Positions 9,268-18,039 of a DNA stretch of 64,000 bases are shown here, piece by piece; the stretch's first letter is position 1; each line of letters starts with the position of its first letter. The translations under genes were made by a program, and so were the position numbers. The stretch is from NCBI RefSeq assembly GCF_023022985.1, contig NZ_CP095461.1, positions 2,666,001-2,730,000 on the forward strand, given 5' to 3'. Below the pieces are notes generated by a model, which did not search any database, was not told the DNA's origin, and saw only the letters and a list, made by a program, of their open reading frames with translations. The DNA comes from Arthrobacter gengyunqii (GTDB lineage Bacteria; Actinomycetota; Actinomycetes; Actinomycetales; Micrococcaceae).

Positions 9268-9971
9268 GCGGCCACCCGCAGTCCCGGTTCAAGCTGCCCG
9301 TCCTGCAGCAGGAAGTGCTCCTGGGCCATGGCCGCCACATTGGGATCATGGGTAATGGTGACCAGTGCAGCACCGGATTCTGCGGCCACCTCCGCGAGCA
9401 GGTCCATGACGTACGCCCCGGTGGCAATGTCCAGGGCGCCCGTCGGCTCGTCAGCGAGGATGAGCTGCGGCGAGCGGACCAGGGCACGCGCAATGGCGAC
9501 ACGCTGCTGCTCTCCGCCGGAGAGTTTCGACGGCCGGTCATGGAGCCGGCTGCCCAGCCCCACCCGGTCCAGCATGGCCGCCGCCAGGCGCTCCCGCTGC
9601 CAGAACTGCCTGCCGCGGGCGTAGAGCAGGGGCGTCATGACATTTTCCAGCGCCGTGCGCTCGGCCAGCAGGTTGAACTGCTGGAAGATGAAGCCCACCG
9701 CGGACCCCCGCGCTTGTGCCCGGCGCTTTTCTCCCATCCGTTCCACGGGTTCCCCCGCGAAGGTCATCAGCCCCGTGGTGGGGACGTCCAGCAGCCCGAG
9801 AATGTTCAGGAGCGTGGACTTGCCCGAACCTGAACGGCCCACAATCGAGAGGTGGTCCCCCGGGTACACGGTGAGGTCCACACCGGTCAGGATCTGCAGG
9901 GTGCCGTGGTCCGGCAGGACCACCGAGCGGGTGACCTTCGTCAGTACGGCCAGGGGCTCGCCGACAGTCAT
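9264..9971 (-). CDS. ABC transporter ATP-binding protein (MacB/LolD class)
   Basis: A 235-aa ATPase that powers the adjacent permease. Walker A is GRSGSGKSTLLN (about residue 42), the signature is [15 protein letters not shown], Walker B is LILADEPTGALD, and the switch His is in VTITHD. The Q-loop FIFQQFNL is typical of the MacB/LolD group. It overlaps both neighbours by 4 nt (ATGA), so adaptor, ATPase and permease are translationally coupled in that order. Confidence 0.92.
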   Translation of the reverse strand: MTVGEPLAVLTKVTRSVVLPDHGTLQILTGVDLTVYPGDHLSIVGRSGSGKSTLLNILGLLDVPTTGLMTFAGEPVERMGEKRRAQARGSAVGFIFQQFNLLAERTALENVMTPLLYARGRQFWQRERLAAAMLDRVGLGSRLHDRPSKLSGGEQQRVAIARALVRSPQLILADEPTGALDIATGAYVMDLLAEVAAESGAALVTITHDPNVAAMAQEHFLLQDGQLEPGLRVAA

Positions 9972-11107
9972 CCGCCCATCACTCCGGGCATGCCGTTCAT
10001 CTGACCTTCGTCAGCTGCAGCCGGAGCGCCCGGAACAAACTGGAGCACCATTTCCCCCTCGGCCAGGCCGGACATGATTTCCACGGTCTGGCCGTCATTC
10101 AGCCCCAGGGCCACTTCCCGTTCGACGGCGCCCCCTGCGGACTGCGGTCCCCCAGCGGTTTCCGCCCCTGCCGCGCCGGGCATTGCTCCGGCAGCTTCTC
10201 CTGCCTGACCGTCCGCACCGTTGGGCATCACCCAGACAACACCGGTCTGCACCGACCCCCGAACCGCCGTCGTCGGCACCGTGATGACGTTCTCGGCCTG
10301 ACCGGCGGAAATATCGATGGTTGCGCCCAGCCCGGCAAAGACGGCCGTGTCCCCCGGAACGGCGCAGCTCACGCTTCCGGCGGCCGGGGCCTCTGCGGGT
10401 GGAGCGGCCGGTCCGACAGCCTGCGCCTGGGTGCTCACCCCGGCCTGCACTGCGGGTGTCTTGCCCATGGTGACGTCGCTGCACGGGAAAGGGGCGGGCC
10501 CGCCGTTGACTGTCACCATGGCGGTGTTGGCCCGGGAGAAGATACGGAACTGCTGATCCGAGGTGAGCGTTCCGGACACGGAAAAGGTGCCGGGATCAAT
10601 GGAGGCAACGTCTGTGCCCACTGACACCTGCTGCTTCAGGAGCACCGACAATTCGGTGACGGTGCCGTCCGAGGCAGCGACGACGTCGGCGTAGGTATAG
10701 GCCGGGCTCACCGCAACAGGCGGGGCTGCCGGTTCATCGTCGTCTGCCGGCGCCACGGGCGCGGCCTGCGGCTCGGGCTCCAGGAGGGTCTTCACCTGGA
10801 ACAGCGGCGTCCCTGCAGTGACGGCCTCCCCTGCTTCCACATAGATGAAATCCACTGTGCCCTCGCTGGTGCTCTTCACCGTGACGGCGGGGTCGCTCAC
10901 CACGGAACCCGGTACTGAGACCAGGTTGGTGACGGTTCCGAGAACGGCAGGGACCAGCGGAGTGCTGATCCGGGCGCTCGGCTGGTCATAGCCTGCTGCG
11001 GCGTCGGCCTGCAGCCCGTCCAGGAAGGCGAGCTTGAAAAGAGCTGCAGCCATTACGGCGAAAATCACCAGCCACAGCGTTGGAAAGACATAGCGGCGCA
11101 CAGTCAT
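9968..11107 (-). CDS. HlyD/MacA-like membrane fusion (adaptor) protein
   Basis: A 379-aa adaptor with one N-terminal membrane anchor (about residues 8-30, FPTLWLVIFAVMAAALFKLA) and a long outside part. The outside part contains half-lipoyl/biotinyl-like segments (DFIYVEAGEAVTAGTPLFQVK and SDGTVTELSVLLKQQVSVG) and an OB/beta-barrel region followed by GLNDGQTVEIMSGLAEGEMVL. The C-terminus is Gly/Met-rich. The ATG at 11107 was chosen because it gives a normal membrane anchor; the upstream continuation of the frame is not protein-like. It is the first gene of the exporter operon, divergent from the TetR gene at 11387. Confidence 0.85.
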   Translation of the reverse strand: MTVRRYVFPTLWLVIFAVMAAALFKLAFLDGLQADAAAGYDQPSARISTPLVPAVLGTVTNLVSVPGSVVSDPAVTVKSTSEGTVDFIYVEAGEAVTAGTPLFQVKTLLEPEPQAAPVAPADDDEPAAPPVAVSPAYTYADVVAASDGTVTELSVLLKQQVSVGTDVASIDPGTFSVSGTLTSDQQFRIFSRANTAMVTVNGGPAPFPCSDVTMGKTPAVQAGVSTQAQAVGPAAPPAEAPAAGSVSCAVPGDTAVFAGLGATIDISAGQAENVITVPTTAVRGSVQTGVVWVMPNGADGQAGEAAGAMPGAAGAETAGGPQSAGGAVEREVALGLNDGQTVEIMSGLAEGEMVLQFVPGAPAAADEGQMNGMPGVMGG

Positions 11108-11300
11108 CGGTTCCCCCGTCGAAGTTCTCCCCCGGGGCAACATTTCGGCACCGATTGAATGGGAACCTACCAGCGCGGCACCGTGATGCCGAATATGACA
11201 CGGGGCAGCGGACAGCACCGCGTATTTCCTTCTGCGTGCCGGCGAAATACTTCCGCAAACCCTTGCGCGAGCCGGGTTGGTCAGCGGTAGGGTGTGGGAC

Positions 11301-11319
11301 ATACCAACCGGTCGGTTCC
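11301..11319. promoter_or_regulatory. TetR operator candidate, site 1 (upstream of tetR)
   Basis: ATACCAACCGGTCGGTTCC contains the imperfect palindrome AACCGGTCGGTT, 68 nt before the tetR start. A possible -10 (TAGGGT, 11288-11293) lies just before it. The site nearly matches two others at 13049 and 19311 (shared core TACCRACCRGWCGGT), supporting autoregulation by the TetR protein. Confidence 0.6.
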
Positions 11320-11386
11320 CTGAAGTTGAGGAAAGGGTCCCGGCTGGCAAGATCCCACCGCCGCGAGAAACACGGAACACCGCCCC

Positions 11387-11986
11387 ATGAAAACCCTGAA
11401 CATCAAAGAAGAACTGACCCGCGTTTCCGTGGACCTCTTTGCCACCCAAGGCTATGCCAAAACCAGCGTCCAGCAGATCGTTGATGCCGCAGGAGTCACC
11501 AAGGGCGCGCTCTACCATTATTTCGATTCCAAGGACGATCTGCTCTTCGACATCTACGACCGCATCCTTACCCTCCAGCACCGCAATCTCGAAGAGATCA
11601 CGGCACGCAATCTTCCGGTGGAGGAGACCGTCCGCCTGGCCTGTGAAGACGTCCTGATCACCTCGATCGAGTGGATCCGTGAAGGCGCCGTCTTTTTCCG
11701 CTCCCAGCACATGCTCAGCCCGGACCGGCTGGAAGAGGTGAAAGCCCGTCGCCGCAGCTACAGCGAGGTCTTCGGCGCTTTGATCATCCGCGGCCAGGCG
11801 GAAGGCATTTTCCGCAGCGACATTCCCACCGCCGTCCTGGTGGCCAATTTCTTCGCCAATCCGCACTACCTCTCGTACTGGTACCAGCCGCGCGGACCCC
11901 TGACCAAGCAACAGGTCGCGAAACACCTGACCGATTTGTACCTCGCCGGGCTGCGGCCTGCCGGACCGGAAGGATCTGCACAATGA
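11387..11986 (+). CDS. TetR-family transcriptional regulator
   Basis: A 199-aa repressor-type protein. The N-terminal helix-turn-helix spans about residues 8-55 (VDLFATQGYAKTSVQQI, then TKGALYHYFDSKDDLLFDIY). The C-terminal ligand-binding region has no recognisable ligand motif. The gene overlaps the quinone-oxidoreductase-like gene by 4 nt (ATGA), so they form one transcript. Matching palindromes before this gene, at the start of the Liv importer operon and before the FabG gene suggest that it controls uptake and catabolism of a common compound, probably an acyl-CoA-forming carboxylic acid. The ligand is inferred only. Confidence 0.92.
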   Translation: MKTLNIKEELTRVSVDLFATQGYAKTSVQQIVDAAGVTKGALYHYFDSKDDLLFDIYDRILTLQHRNLEEITARNLPVEETVRLACEDVLITSIEWIREGAVFFRSQHMLSPDRLEEVKARRRSYSEVFGALIIRGQAEGIFRSDIPTAVLVANFFANPHYLSYWYQPRGPLTKQQVAKHLTDLYLAGLRPAGPEGSAQ

Positions 11987-12957
11987 AAGCCTGGAACGTC
12001 GTAACCCTCGCCGAGCCGCGTGAGGCGCTGCGCCTCACCGACCAGCCCTCCCCCACCGCTGCACCGGGCTCACTGGTGTTGAAGACCCTTGCCGTGGCAC
12101 TGAATTTCCCTGATGTGCTGTTGTGCCGCGGGGAGTACCAGGAAAAACCGGAACTGCCCTTCACGCCCGGCATCGAACTGTGCGGCACCGTCACCGGAAT
12201 TGGCGACGGCGTCACCGGATTCCAGCTGGGCGACCGCGTGATTGCCACGCATCTGGGTGTCATGGCCGAGGAGGTGCAGGTTCCCGCCGCCGCAGCCTTC
12301 CCTGCTCCCGGATCCCTGTCCGACGCCGAGGCCGCCGCCCTGTGCATCGGATACCAGACCGGCCACTTCGGGCTGCACCGGCGGGCGCGGATTGCCCCCG
12401 GCGAAACGCTGCTCGTTCATGCGGCAGCCGGCGGAGTGGGCACGGCAGCCGTGCAGCTGGGCAAGGCCGCCGGTGCCACCGTGATCGGCGTGGTGGGCAA
12501 CGAAGCCAAACGCCTGGTGGCGGAGAAGGCCGGCGCCGACATCGTGGTCAACCGCACCACTGAAGACTTCGTGGAGGTTGTCAAAGAGGCAACCGGCGGG
12601 CGCGGCGCCGACGTCATCTACGACCCCGTGGGCGGTGAAACCTTTGAACGCTCCACTCGGTGCATCGCCTTCGAAGGGCGGATCATCGTCGTCGGGTTTG
12701 CCGGTGGAACCCTGCAGACCGCCCGCATGAACCACGCCCTGGTCAAGAACTACTCGATCCTCGGGCTGCACTGGGCCCTCTACACCAAGAAAGCCCCGGA
12801 ACTGGTTGCCGAGGTGCATGAACAGCTCACCCTCCTGGCAGACAAAGGACTAATCCGCCCGGTGGTCACCGAGACGGTACCGTTCGCATCCGCTCCCGAC
12901 GCCGTCCAGCGTTTGGGCGACGGCAAGACCGCAGGGCGGGTGGTGCTGACCCTGTAA
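11983..12957 (+). CDS. NADPH:quinone oxidoreductase-like (MDR superfamily)
   Basis: A 324-aa medium-chain dehydrogenase/reductase of the quinone-oxidoreductase/acryloyl-CoA-reductase group. The catalytic GroES-like part has LNFPDVLLCRGEYQ and LPFTPGIELCGTV. The Rossmann part has LVHAAAGGVGTAAVQLGKAAGA (NADPH-binding AxGGVG) and VIYDPVGG. The zinc-binding cysteines of alcohol dehydrogenases are absent, as in QOR proteins. It is translationally coupled to the TetR gene. In similar actinobacterial clusters such enzymes accompany acyl-CoA catabolism and could reduce an enoyl or acryloyl thioester; the substrate here is unknown. Confidence 0.85.
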   Translation: MKAWNVVTLAEPREALRLTDQPSPTAAPGSLVLKTLAVALNFPDVLLCRGEYQEKPELPFTPGIELCGTVTGIGDGVTGFQLGDRVIATHLGVMAEEVQVPAAAAFPAPGSLSDAEAAALCIGYQTGHFGLHRRARIAPGETLLVHAAAGGVGTAAVQLGKAAGATVIGVVGNEAKRLVAEKAGADIVVNRTTEDFVEVVKEATGGRGADVIYDPVGGETFERSTRCIAFEGRIIVVGFAGGTLQTARMNHALVKNYSILGLHWALYTKKAPELVAEVHEQLTLLADKGLIRPVVTETVPFASAPDAVQRLGDGKTAGRVVLTL

Positions 12958-13035
12958 CTTCCCGCCGCCGCGTTACCGCCGCCCGGCCCCGCGCCACCGC
13001 ACCCAAGCAACCTTCACCGAGACAATGGAGTACTC

Positions 13036-13830
13036 ATGGAAGTTCCACATACCGACCAGTCGGTTTTAGCCCCTCGCCTGCGCTTCAGCGACGTGAGTGT
13101 GCGGTTCGGCGGTCTCACTGCCCTGGACACGGTGTCCTTCGCCGTTCCGGCAGGCGCCGTCGTCGGCATTATCGGCCCCAACGGTGCCGGAAAAACCACG
13201 CTGTTCAACGTGATCTGCGGTTTCAACACTCCGGCGTCCGGGTCCCTGGAGCTCGACGGCGAGACGTTCCGTCCGCAGCGCCACCGGCTCACCCGGCAAG
13301 GTGTTGCCCGAACCCTGCAGGGACTGGGCCTGTTTCCCGGTTTGACCGTGCTGGAAAATGTTCTGCTCGGGTTGGAGAGCTCGGCCCGGCACAACCCCCT
13401 GCAGGACGCCCTGGCCCTGCCCCGCTCCCGGCACGGTGAGGCCCGGCTGCGCGAGCGCGGACTGCAGTGCCTCGATGACCTCGGCATCGTGTCCTTTGCC
13501 GCCGCCCTGCCGGACACCCTTCCGTACGGGATTCGAAAGAAAGTGGCACTGGCCCGGGCCCTCGCCGGCTCTCCCCGCCTTCTGCTCCTGGACGAACCCG
13601 CCGGCGGGCTCGCCCATGAGGACATCGATGAGCTGGCCGAAATCATCCGCTCCGTTCCGGCGACCGGTTGTTCCGTGGTCTTGGTGGAACACCACGTTGA
13701 CCTGGTCATGAATGTCTGCGAGCGCATCGCGGTCCTGGACTTCGGCAAACTGATCGCCGAGGGCACCCCGGCCGAAATTGGCGCCAATCAGGCCGTCACC
13801 GACGCCTATCTGGGAGTTGAGCCGGCATGA
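13036..13830 (+). CDS. livG: Branched-chain amino acid-type ABC transporter ATPase LivG
   Basis: A 264-aa ATPase of the LivG group. Walker A is GPNGAGKTTLFN (about residue 48), the signature region is LPYGIRKKVALARAL, Walker B is LLLLDEPAGGL, and the C-terminal LivG-type tail ends in TDAYLGVE. The start ATG 13036 has GGAG six bases upstream. A TetR operator-like palindrome lies inside the first ten codons. It is the first gene of livGFHMK, overlapping livF by 4 nt. The family transports branched-chain amino acids, but relatives carry urea, amides and aromatic or fatty acids, so the substrate is open. Confidence 0.9.
   Translation: MEVPHTDQSVLAPRLRFSDVSVRFGGLTALDTVSFAVPAGAVVGIIGPNGAGKTTLFNVICGFNTPASGSLELDGETFRPQRHRLTRQGVARTLQGLGLFPGLTVLENVLLGLESSARHNPLQDALALPRSRHGEARLRERGLQCLDDLGIVSFAAALPDTLPYGIRKKVALARALAGSPRLLLLDEPAGGLAHEDIDELAEIIRSVPATGCSVVLVEHHVDLVMNVCERIAVLDFGKLIAEGTPAEIGANQAVTDAYLGVEPA
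13049..13065. promoter_or_regulatory. TetR operator candidate, site 2 (at livG start)
   Basis: ATACCGACCAGTCGGTT contains the palindrome ACCGAC-N2-GTCGGT and lies 13 nt inside the annotated livG gene. It differs from site 1 (11301) at only two of seventeen positions. No clear promoter is visible directly upstream, so it may act as a roadblock, or the true livG start may be different. Confidence 0.6.
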
Positions 13831-14543
13831 GCGGGCTGCTGGTCCTGGATTCGGTCAGCGCCGGCTACGGCCCGGTCCCCGTCCTGCACGCCGTCAGCCT
13901 CAGCGTGGAAACCGGCAGCATCACCGCCGTCGTCGGCGCCAACGGCGCGGGCAAGACCACCCTGCTCCGCACCGTCGTCGGCCAGCTGAAGCCGGCGGCG
14001 GGAAGCATCCGCTTCGACGGCGCCGATTTGGCGGCGACCAAAGTGGAAGACATGGTGCGGCGCGGCATCGCCCTGGTGCCCGAGGGGCGCGGCGTCATCA
14101 CCGAGCTGACAGTGGAGGAGAACCTGCGCCTGGGCGGTTTGTGGCGCCGCGACCGGGCCGCGGCCGCAGCCCTGCTGGCACGCATGTATGAATTGTTTGA
14201 ACCACTGGACCGGCGCCGCAAAGCCCCCGGCCATCAGCTCTCCGGCGGCGAACGCCAAATGCTCGCCCTGGGCCGCGCCCTGATGGCCGGCCCCCGGCTG
14301 CTGCTTCTCGATGAACCGTCTCTGGGCCTTGCCCCGCGCATCACCGCCCAGATCCTGGGCCTGCTGCGCAGCCTCTGCGACGACACAGGCCTCACCGTCC
14401 TGCTGATCGAGCAGAACGTCCGCAGTGCCCTTTCCGTGGCCGACGACGGCGTGGTCCTGAACCTGGGATCCGTCGTCGCCGCCCGCCCCGCCGCCGACCT
14501 GGCTGCGGATACCGACCTGCGCCACACCTACCTGGGGTTCTGA
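13827..14543 (+). CDS. livF: Branched-chain amino acid-type ABC transporter ATPase LivF
   Basis: A 238-aa second ATPase of the importer. Walker A is GANGAGKTTLLR, the signature is LSGGERQMLALGRAL, Walker B is LLLLDEPSLGLAP (the SLGLAP run is typical of LivF), and the C-terminus is HTYLGF. It overlaps livG by 4 nt and the permease gene follows after 1 nt, so the operon is tightly packed. Confidence 0.93.
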   Translation: MSGLLVLDSVSAGYGPVPVLHAVSLSVETGSITAVVGANGAGKTTLLRTVVGQLKPAAGSIRFDGADLAATKVEDMVRRGIALVPEGRGVITELTVEENLRLGGLWRRDRAAAAALLARMYELFEPLDRRRKAPGHQLSGGERQMLALGRALMAGPRLLLLDEPSLGLAPRITAQILGLLRSLCDDTGLTVLLIEQNVRSALSVADDGVVLNLGSVVAARPAADLAADTDLRHTYLGF

Positions 14544-14544
14544 C

Positions 14545-15423
14545 ATGGACAGATTTCTCTTCCTTACCGTCGACGGACTGGCGCGCGGCGCCGTGCTGGC
14601 CGCCTTCGCCCTTTCCCTCGTGATTATTTGGCGCGCCGCACGCATTGTGAACTTCGCACAGGGCGCGATGGCCGTGGCCACCACCTACATCGCCTTCACC
14701 GTCACCAGTGCCACCGGCAACTACTGGCTGGGGCTGGCGTCCGCCGTCGTCGCGGGCCTGGTGCTTGGCGCCCTCGTGGAACGGACCGTCATGCGCTTCG
14801 TGGGAAACACCAACCCGCTGAACTCCGTGATTGCCGGGCTGGGACTGCTGCTGGTTATCCAGGCCATCCTGGGCATGGTATTCGGCAACGGGTACAAGGC
14901 CATGGCCACGCCGTTCAGCACAACACCGATTTCCATCGGCGGCGTCAGCGCCATCTCCCCCTACGATCTGTTCATCTTCACCTGTGTGGGGCTGATCGTC
15001 GTCGGACTGGCCCTGCTCTTCACCAAGACTTCACTGGGGCTGAGGCTGCGCGCCTCGGCGTTTGCGCCGGACCTGGCACGGCTGCTGGGAGTGCGGTCCT
15101 CGCGCATGCTGACCCTGGGCTGGGCGTTGTCCTCCGCCGTCGGCGCCCTCGCTGCGCTGCTCATCATTCCCACCGAGCTGGGCCTGAATCCGCATGCTGT
15201 GGACACAGTCTTTGTCTACGCGTTCACCGTTGCCGTGGTGGGCGGACTGGATTCCGCGGGCGGTGCTGTTGCGGGCGGACTGGCCGTGGGTGTGGTGCTC
15301 AGCTGGGTCAGCGGATATCTCGGCTCCACCCTGGCCCCCATCGCGGTGCTGGTCCTGCTGCTGGTGGTGCTGCTGCTCCGCCCGGCGGGACTGTTCTCAA
15401 TGACGAAGGAGCGCACAGCGTGA
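14545..15423 (+). CDS. livH: Branched-chain amino acid-type ABC permease LivH
   Basis: A 292-aa integral membrane protein with about eight hydrophobic segments. The N-terminus GLARGAVLAAFALSLVIIWR, then RIVNFAQGAMAV, matches the LivH hallmark (N-F-A-Q-G). The cytoplasmic EAA-like loop is around GLRLRASAFAPDLARLLGV. The C-terminal DSAGGAVAGGLAVGVV motif is also typical. The stop overlaps the GTG start of livM (GTGA). The gene continues the livGFHMK operon. Confidence 0.93.
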   Translation: MDRFLFLTVDGLARGAVLAAFALSLVIIWRAARIVNFAQGAMAVATTYIAFTVTSATGNYWLGLASAVVAGLVLGALVERTVMRFVGNTNPLNSVIAGLGLLLVIQAILGMVFGNGYKAMATPFSTTPISIGGVSAISPYDLFIFTCVGLIVVGLALLFTKTSLGLRLRASAFAPDLARLLGVRSSRMLTLGWALSSAVGALAALLIIPTELGLNPHAVDTVFVYAFTVAVVGGLDSAGGAVAGGLAVGVVLSWVSGYLGSTLAPIAVLVLLLVVLLLRPAGLFSMTKERTA

Positions 15424-16628
15424 AACCGTTGACACCACTGACTTCCCTCCTGCTGGCTGCTGCCGCGGCAGCGGTACTGATCGGGCTCACCTTCGCCATC
15501 GAACCCTTTCGGTCCTATCAACTGGCCACGGCCTGCGCGTACCTGTGTGCCGTGGCCGGCCTGACCCTGCTCACCGGTGCCGGAGGGCAGCTTTCCCTCG
15601 GGCAGGCCGCTCTCATGGCCGCCGGTGCCTACAGTTACGCGCTCAGCGCCAACGCGCTGGCCGAAGCGGGAGTGGAAGGCCTCCTCCTGCTGCTGGCTCC
15701 GCTCGGTGCCGCAGTCCTGGGAGCCGCCCTCCTGGGCGTAATCATCGGATGCGCCGCCGGACGGTTGCACGGCCCCTATCTGGCCGGTTTCACTCTCGCC
15801 CTGGTGGTGGCCATCCCGGCGGTGACCAGCACCTTCTCCAACATCCTGGGCGGGGACCAGGGCCTGTGGATCACCGTGGAGAAGCGTCCGGCCGCGCTGC
15901 GCGGCACAGTGAGCAACGAGCAATGGCAGGCGTGGCTGGCGATCCTCTGCGCAGTCGCCGTGATGGTGGTGTTGAACAACCTGTTGCGCGGACGGTTCGG
16001 GCGCCAGCTGCGGGCCGTGCGTGACAACGACGCCGCGGCCTCGCTTTCCGGGGTCAACGCGGCCCGAACCAAGATCATCTCCTTCACCGTCAGCGCAGCA
16101 GCGGCGGGCCTGGGCGGCGGCCTCCTCGCCTACGTCACCCAAAGCGCCAGTCCAGGAGCGTACTCGCTGGTCCTGTCCCTCTACCTGCTGATGGCAGCCG
16201 TTATTGGCGGCATTGGTTCACTGACCGGCGCCGTCTGGGGGGCGCTGATCATGGTGTTCCTGCCCTACGCGGTTAATTCGTTCACCGCCGCTCTGCCGGT
16301 GTCCGCGGATGTCGCTTCCCGGCTGGACGGCAACCTCGCCATAGCGGTGTTCGGCACCATCCTGGTGCTCGTCATCCTGATTGCCCCCCGCGGCATCCAG
16401 GGGCTGCTCTCCGCCGGCGGGCGCCGGATCCGGACCCGCTTCTCCCCCGGAGCTGGTCCCGCTGGGCCTGCCGCGACCGCCGTCGTCCCCGTTCCCGTTC
16501 CCGGTTCCGAGTCCTCTCCCCCAACTCCATCCGCTGCTGCCGGCGTCGCCGGCAGCGCACCGCAGTCCGGCACGTCAGCAGAAAATCCGCCATCAGAAAC
16601 ACTGTCCACCACGAAAGGTCAACGATGA
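15420..16628 (+). CDS. livM: Branched-chain amino acid-type ABC permease LivM
   Basis: A 402-aa permease starting at GTG 15420, which overlaps the livH stop; the frame is open further upstream but that part is not protein-like. Hallmarks are LTLLTGAGGQLSLGQAALM near the start, GGDQGLWI, the RAVRDNDAAASLSGVN loop and the GGIGSLTGAVWGAL segment. After the last membrane span (IAPRGIQGLL, about residue 325) there is an unusual Pro/Ser/Ala-rich cytoplasmic tail of roughly 75 residues, absent from typical LivM. It overlaps livK by 4 nt. Confidence 0.92.
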   Translation: MKPLTPLTSLLLAAAAAAVLIGLTFAIEPFRSYQLATACAYLCAVAGLTLLTGAGGQLSLGQAALMAAGAYSYALSANALAEAGVEGLLLLLAPLGAAVLGAALLGVIIGCAAGRLHGPYLAGFTLALVVAIPAVTSTFSNILGGDQGLWITVEKRPAALRGTVSNEQWQAWLAILCAVAVMVVLNNLLRGRFGRQLRAVRDNDAAASLSGVNAARTKIISFTVSAAAAGLGGGLLAYVTQSASPGAYSLVLSLYLLMAAVIGGIGSLTGAVWGALIMVFLPYAVNSFTAALPVSADVASRLDGNLAIAVFGTILVLVILIAPRGIQGLLSAGGRRIRTRFSPGAGPAGPAATAVVPVPVPGSESSPPTPSAAAGVAGSAPQSGTSAENPPSETLSTTKGQR

Positions 16629-17962
16629 CTAGTTCCCAGCACACCGGCTCCGTCCGCAGCACCACCGCTTCCCGGCGAACGGCCTCCGGGCGATCCAGGC
16701 GCTCCGTCCTCGCAGCAGCCGTCACGGCGGCCGCCCTCACCCTCGCAGCCTGCGGTTCCTCCGGCGAGGGCACCCCGGAGGCAACCGAGGACGTTCCCGG
16801 CATCACCGACAGCACAGTCAAAGTGGGAACGCACCAGCCCCTCACCGGACCGGCGGCGGCCGGATATGCCTCCATTTCCCCGGCCACGAAGGCCTACTTC
16901 GACTACGTGAACGCGAACGGCGGAATCCACGGCCGCACCATCGAGTACAGCGTGAAGGATGACGGCTACAACCCGGCCAACACCCAGAGCGTGGTGCGTG
17001 AACTGGTGCTCCAGGACGAAGTTTTCGCCATCCTCGGCGGCCTCGGCACACCGCCGCACAGCTCGGTGCTGGACTTCCTGAATGACAACGAGGTCCCGGA
17101 TTTGTTTGTTGCCTCCGGCAGTCCCACCTGGAACCAGCCTGAGGATTACCCCTACACCTACGGCTTCATGCAGGACTATGACACCGAGGCCAAAGTCCTG
17201 GCGACATACGTGCAGGAGGAATTCCCGGATGCGACCTATTGCCTGTTCGGGCAGGACGACGATTTCGGTGCCGACTTCAAGACCGGACTCGAGTCGGCGC
17301 TCGGCAGCGGCGGACTCGCCAGTTCGCAGGTCTACTCCACCGCGAACACTGACGTCGCCGCCCAGATCAGTGCCATGCAGGCGGCCGGCTGCGATGTGAA
17401 CTTCCTGGCCTCGATCAACGGTTTCAGCGCCCAGGCCATCGGAACGGCGGCCAAGCTGGGCTACTTCCCCAAGTGGGCGGCGTCCTCTGCCGGCGGAGAC
17501 TACAACACCCTGGCCAGTTACCTGGGTGAGAACACCGACAAGCTCCTGGAGGGGTTTATCAGCGCCAACTACCTTCCGTCCTATTCCGACGCCGACGACG
17601 AGTGGACGGCCAAGTTCAAGGAGATCAACGAGGAGTACAACCCCGGTGCTGAATTCGACGGAAACACCATCTTCGGCATGTCCCTGGGCTACCTGTTCGC
17701 CGAGGCCCTGAACGAGGCCGGCGAGAACCCCACCAGGGAGTCGCTGTTGGAGGCACTGGAGTCCGGGGAGGTGCAGGGCAACGGCCATGTGCCGCTGGGC
17801 TTCAGCGAGGACAGCCACGCCGGGTACACCGGCGGGATGATTACGCTGATCTCGGGCGGCGTCCAGTCCTACACCGGGACGCCGTTTGCCGTTGACGGAG
17901 ACTCCGTCAGCGCCTACACGGAAGACCGTCCCGCAATGCCCCAGAACGGCATCCCGGAGTAG
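16625..17962 (+). CDS. livK: Liv-type substrate-binding lipoprotein
   Basis: A 445-aa extracellular solute-binding protein of the branched-chain amino acid/amide family (periplasmic-binding type I fold). The long N-region carries SRRSVLAAA, partly like a twin-arginine motif, followed by the lipobox LAAC, so it is probably a lipoprotein and possibly Tat-exported. Recognisable parts are VKVGTHQPLTGPAAAGY, the NGGIHGRTIEY loop, FAILGGLGTPPH and IFGMSLGYLFAEALNEAG. It closes the livGFHMK operon and is followed by a strong bidirectional terminator. The ligand is unknown; context suggests an acid entering acyl-CoA metabolism. Confidence 0.92.
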   Translation: MTSSQHTGSVRSTTASRRTASGRSRRSVLAAAVTAAALTLAACGSSGEGTPEATEDVPGITDSTVKVGTHQPLTGPAAAGYASISPATKAYFDYVNANGGIHGRTIEYSVKDDGYNPANTQSVVRELVLQDEVFAILGGLGTPPHSSVLDFLNDNEVPDLFVASGSPTWNQPEDYPYTYGFMQDYDTEAKVLATYVQEEFPDATYCLFGQDDDFGADFKTGLESALGSGGLASSQVYSTANTDVAAQISAMQAAGCDVNFLASINGFSAQAIGTAAKLGYFPKWAASSAGGDYNTLASYLGENTDKLLEGFISANYLPSYSDADDEWTAKFKEINEEYNPGAEFDGNTIFGMSLGYLFAEALNEAGENPTRESLLEALESGEVQGNGHVPLGFSEDSHAGYTGGMITLISGGVQSYTGTPFAVDGDSVSAYTEDRPAMPQNGIPE

Positions 17963-17989
17963 ACGCCGGCGGGAGACCGCCCGAACAAC

Positions 17990-18026
17990 AAAGGTAAGGG
18001 CCCGCCACCGGCGGGCCCTTACCTTT
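17990..18026. terminator. Bidirectional terminator between livK and maoC
   Basis: A perfect 17-bp stem (AAAGGTAAGGGCCCGCC and its complement) with a 3-nt loop. A-rich and T-rich flanks on each side suit two converging operons. Confidence 0.9.
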
Positions 18027-18039
18027 GGCTGGAGTGCTG

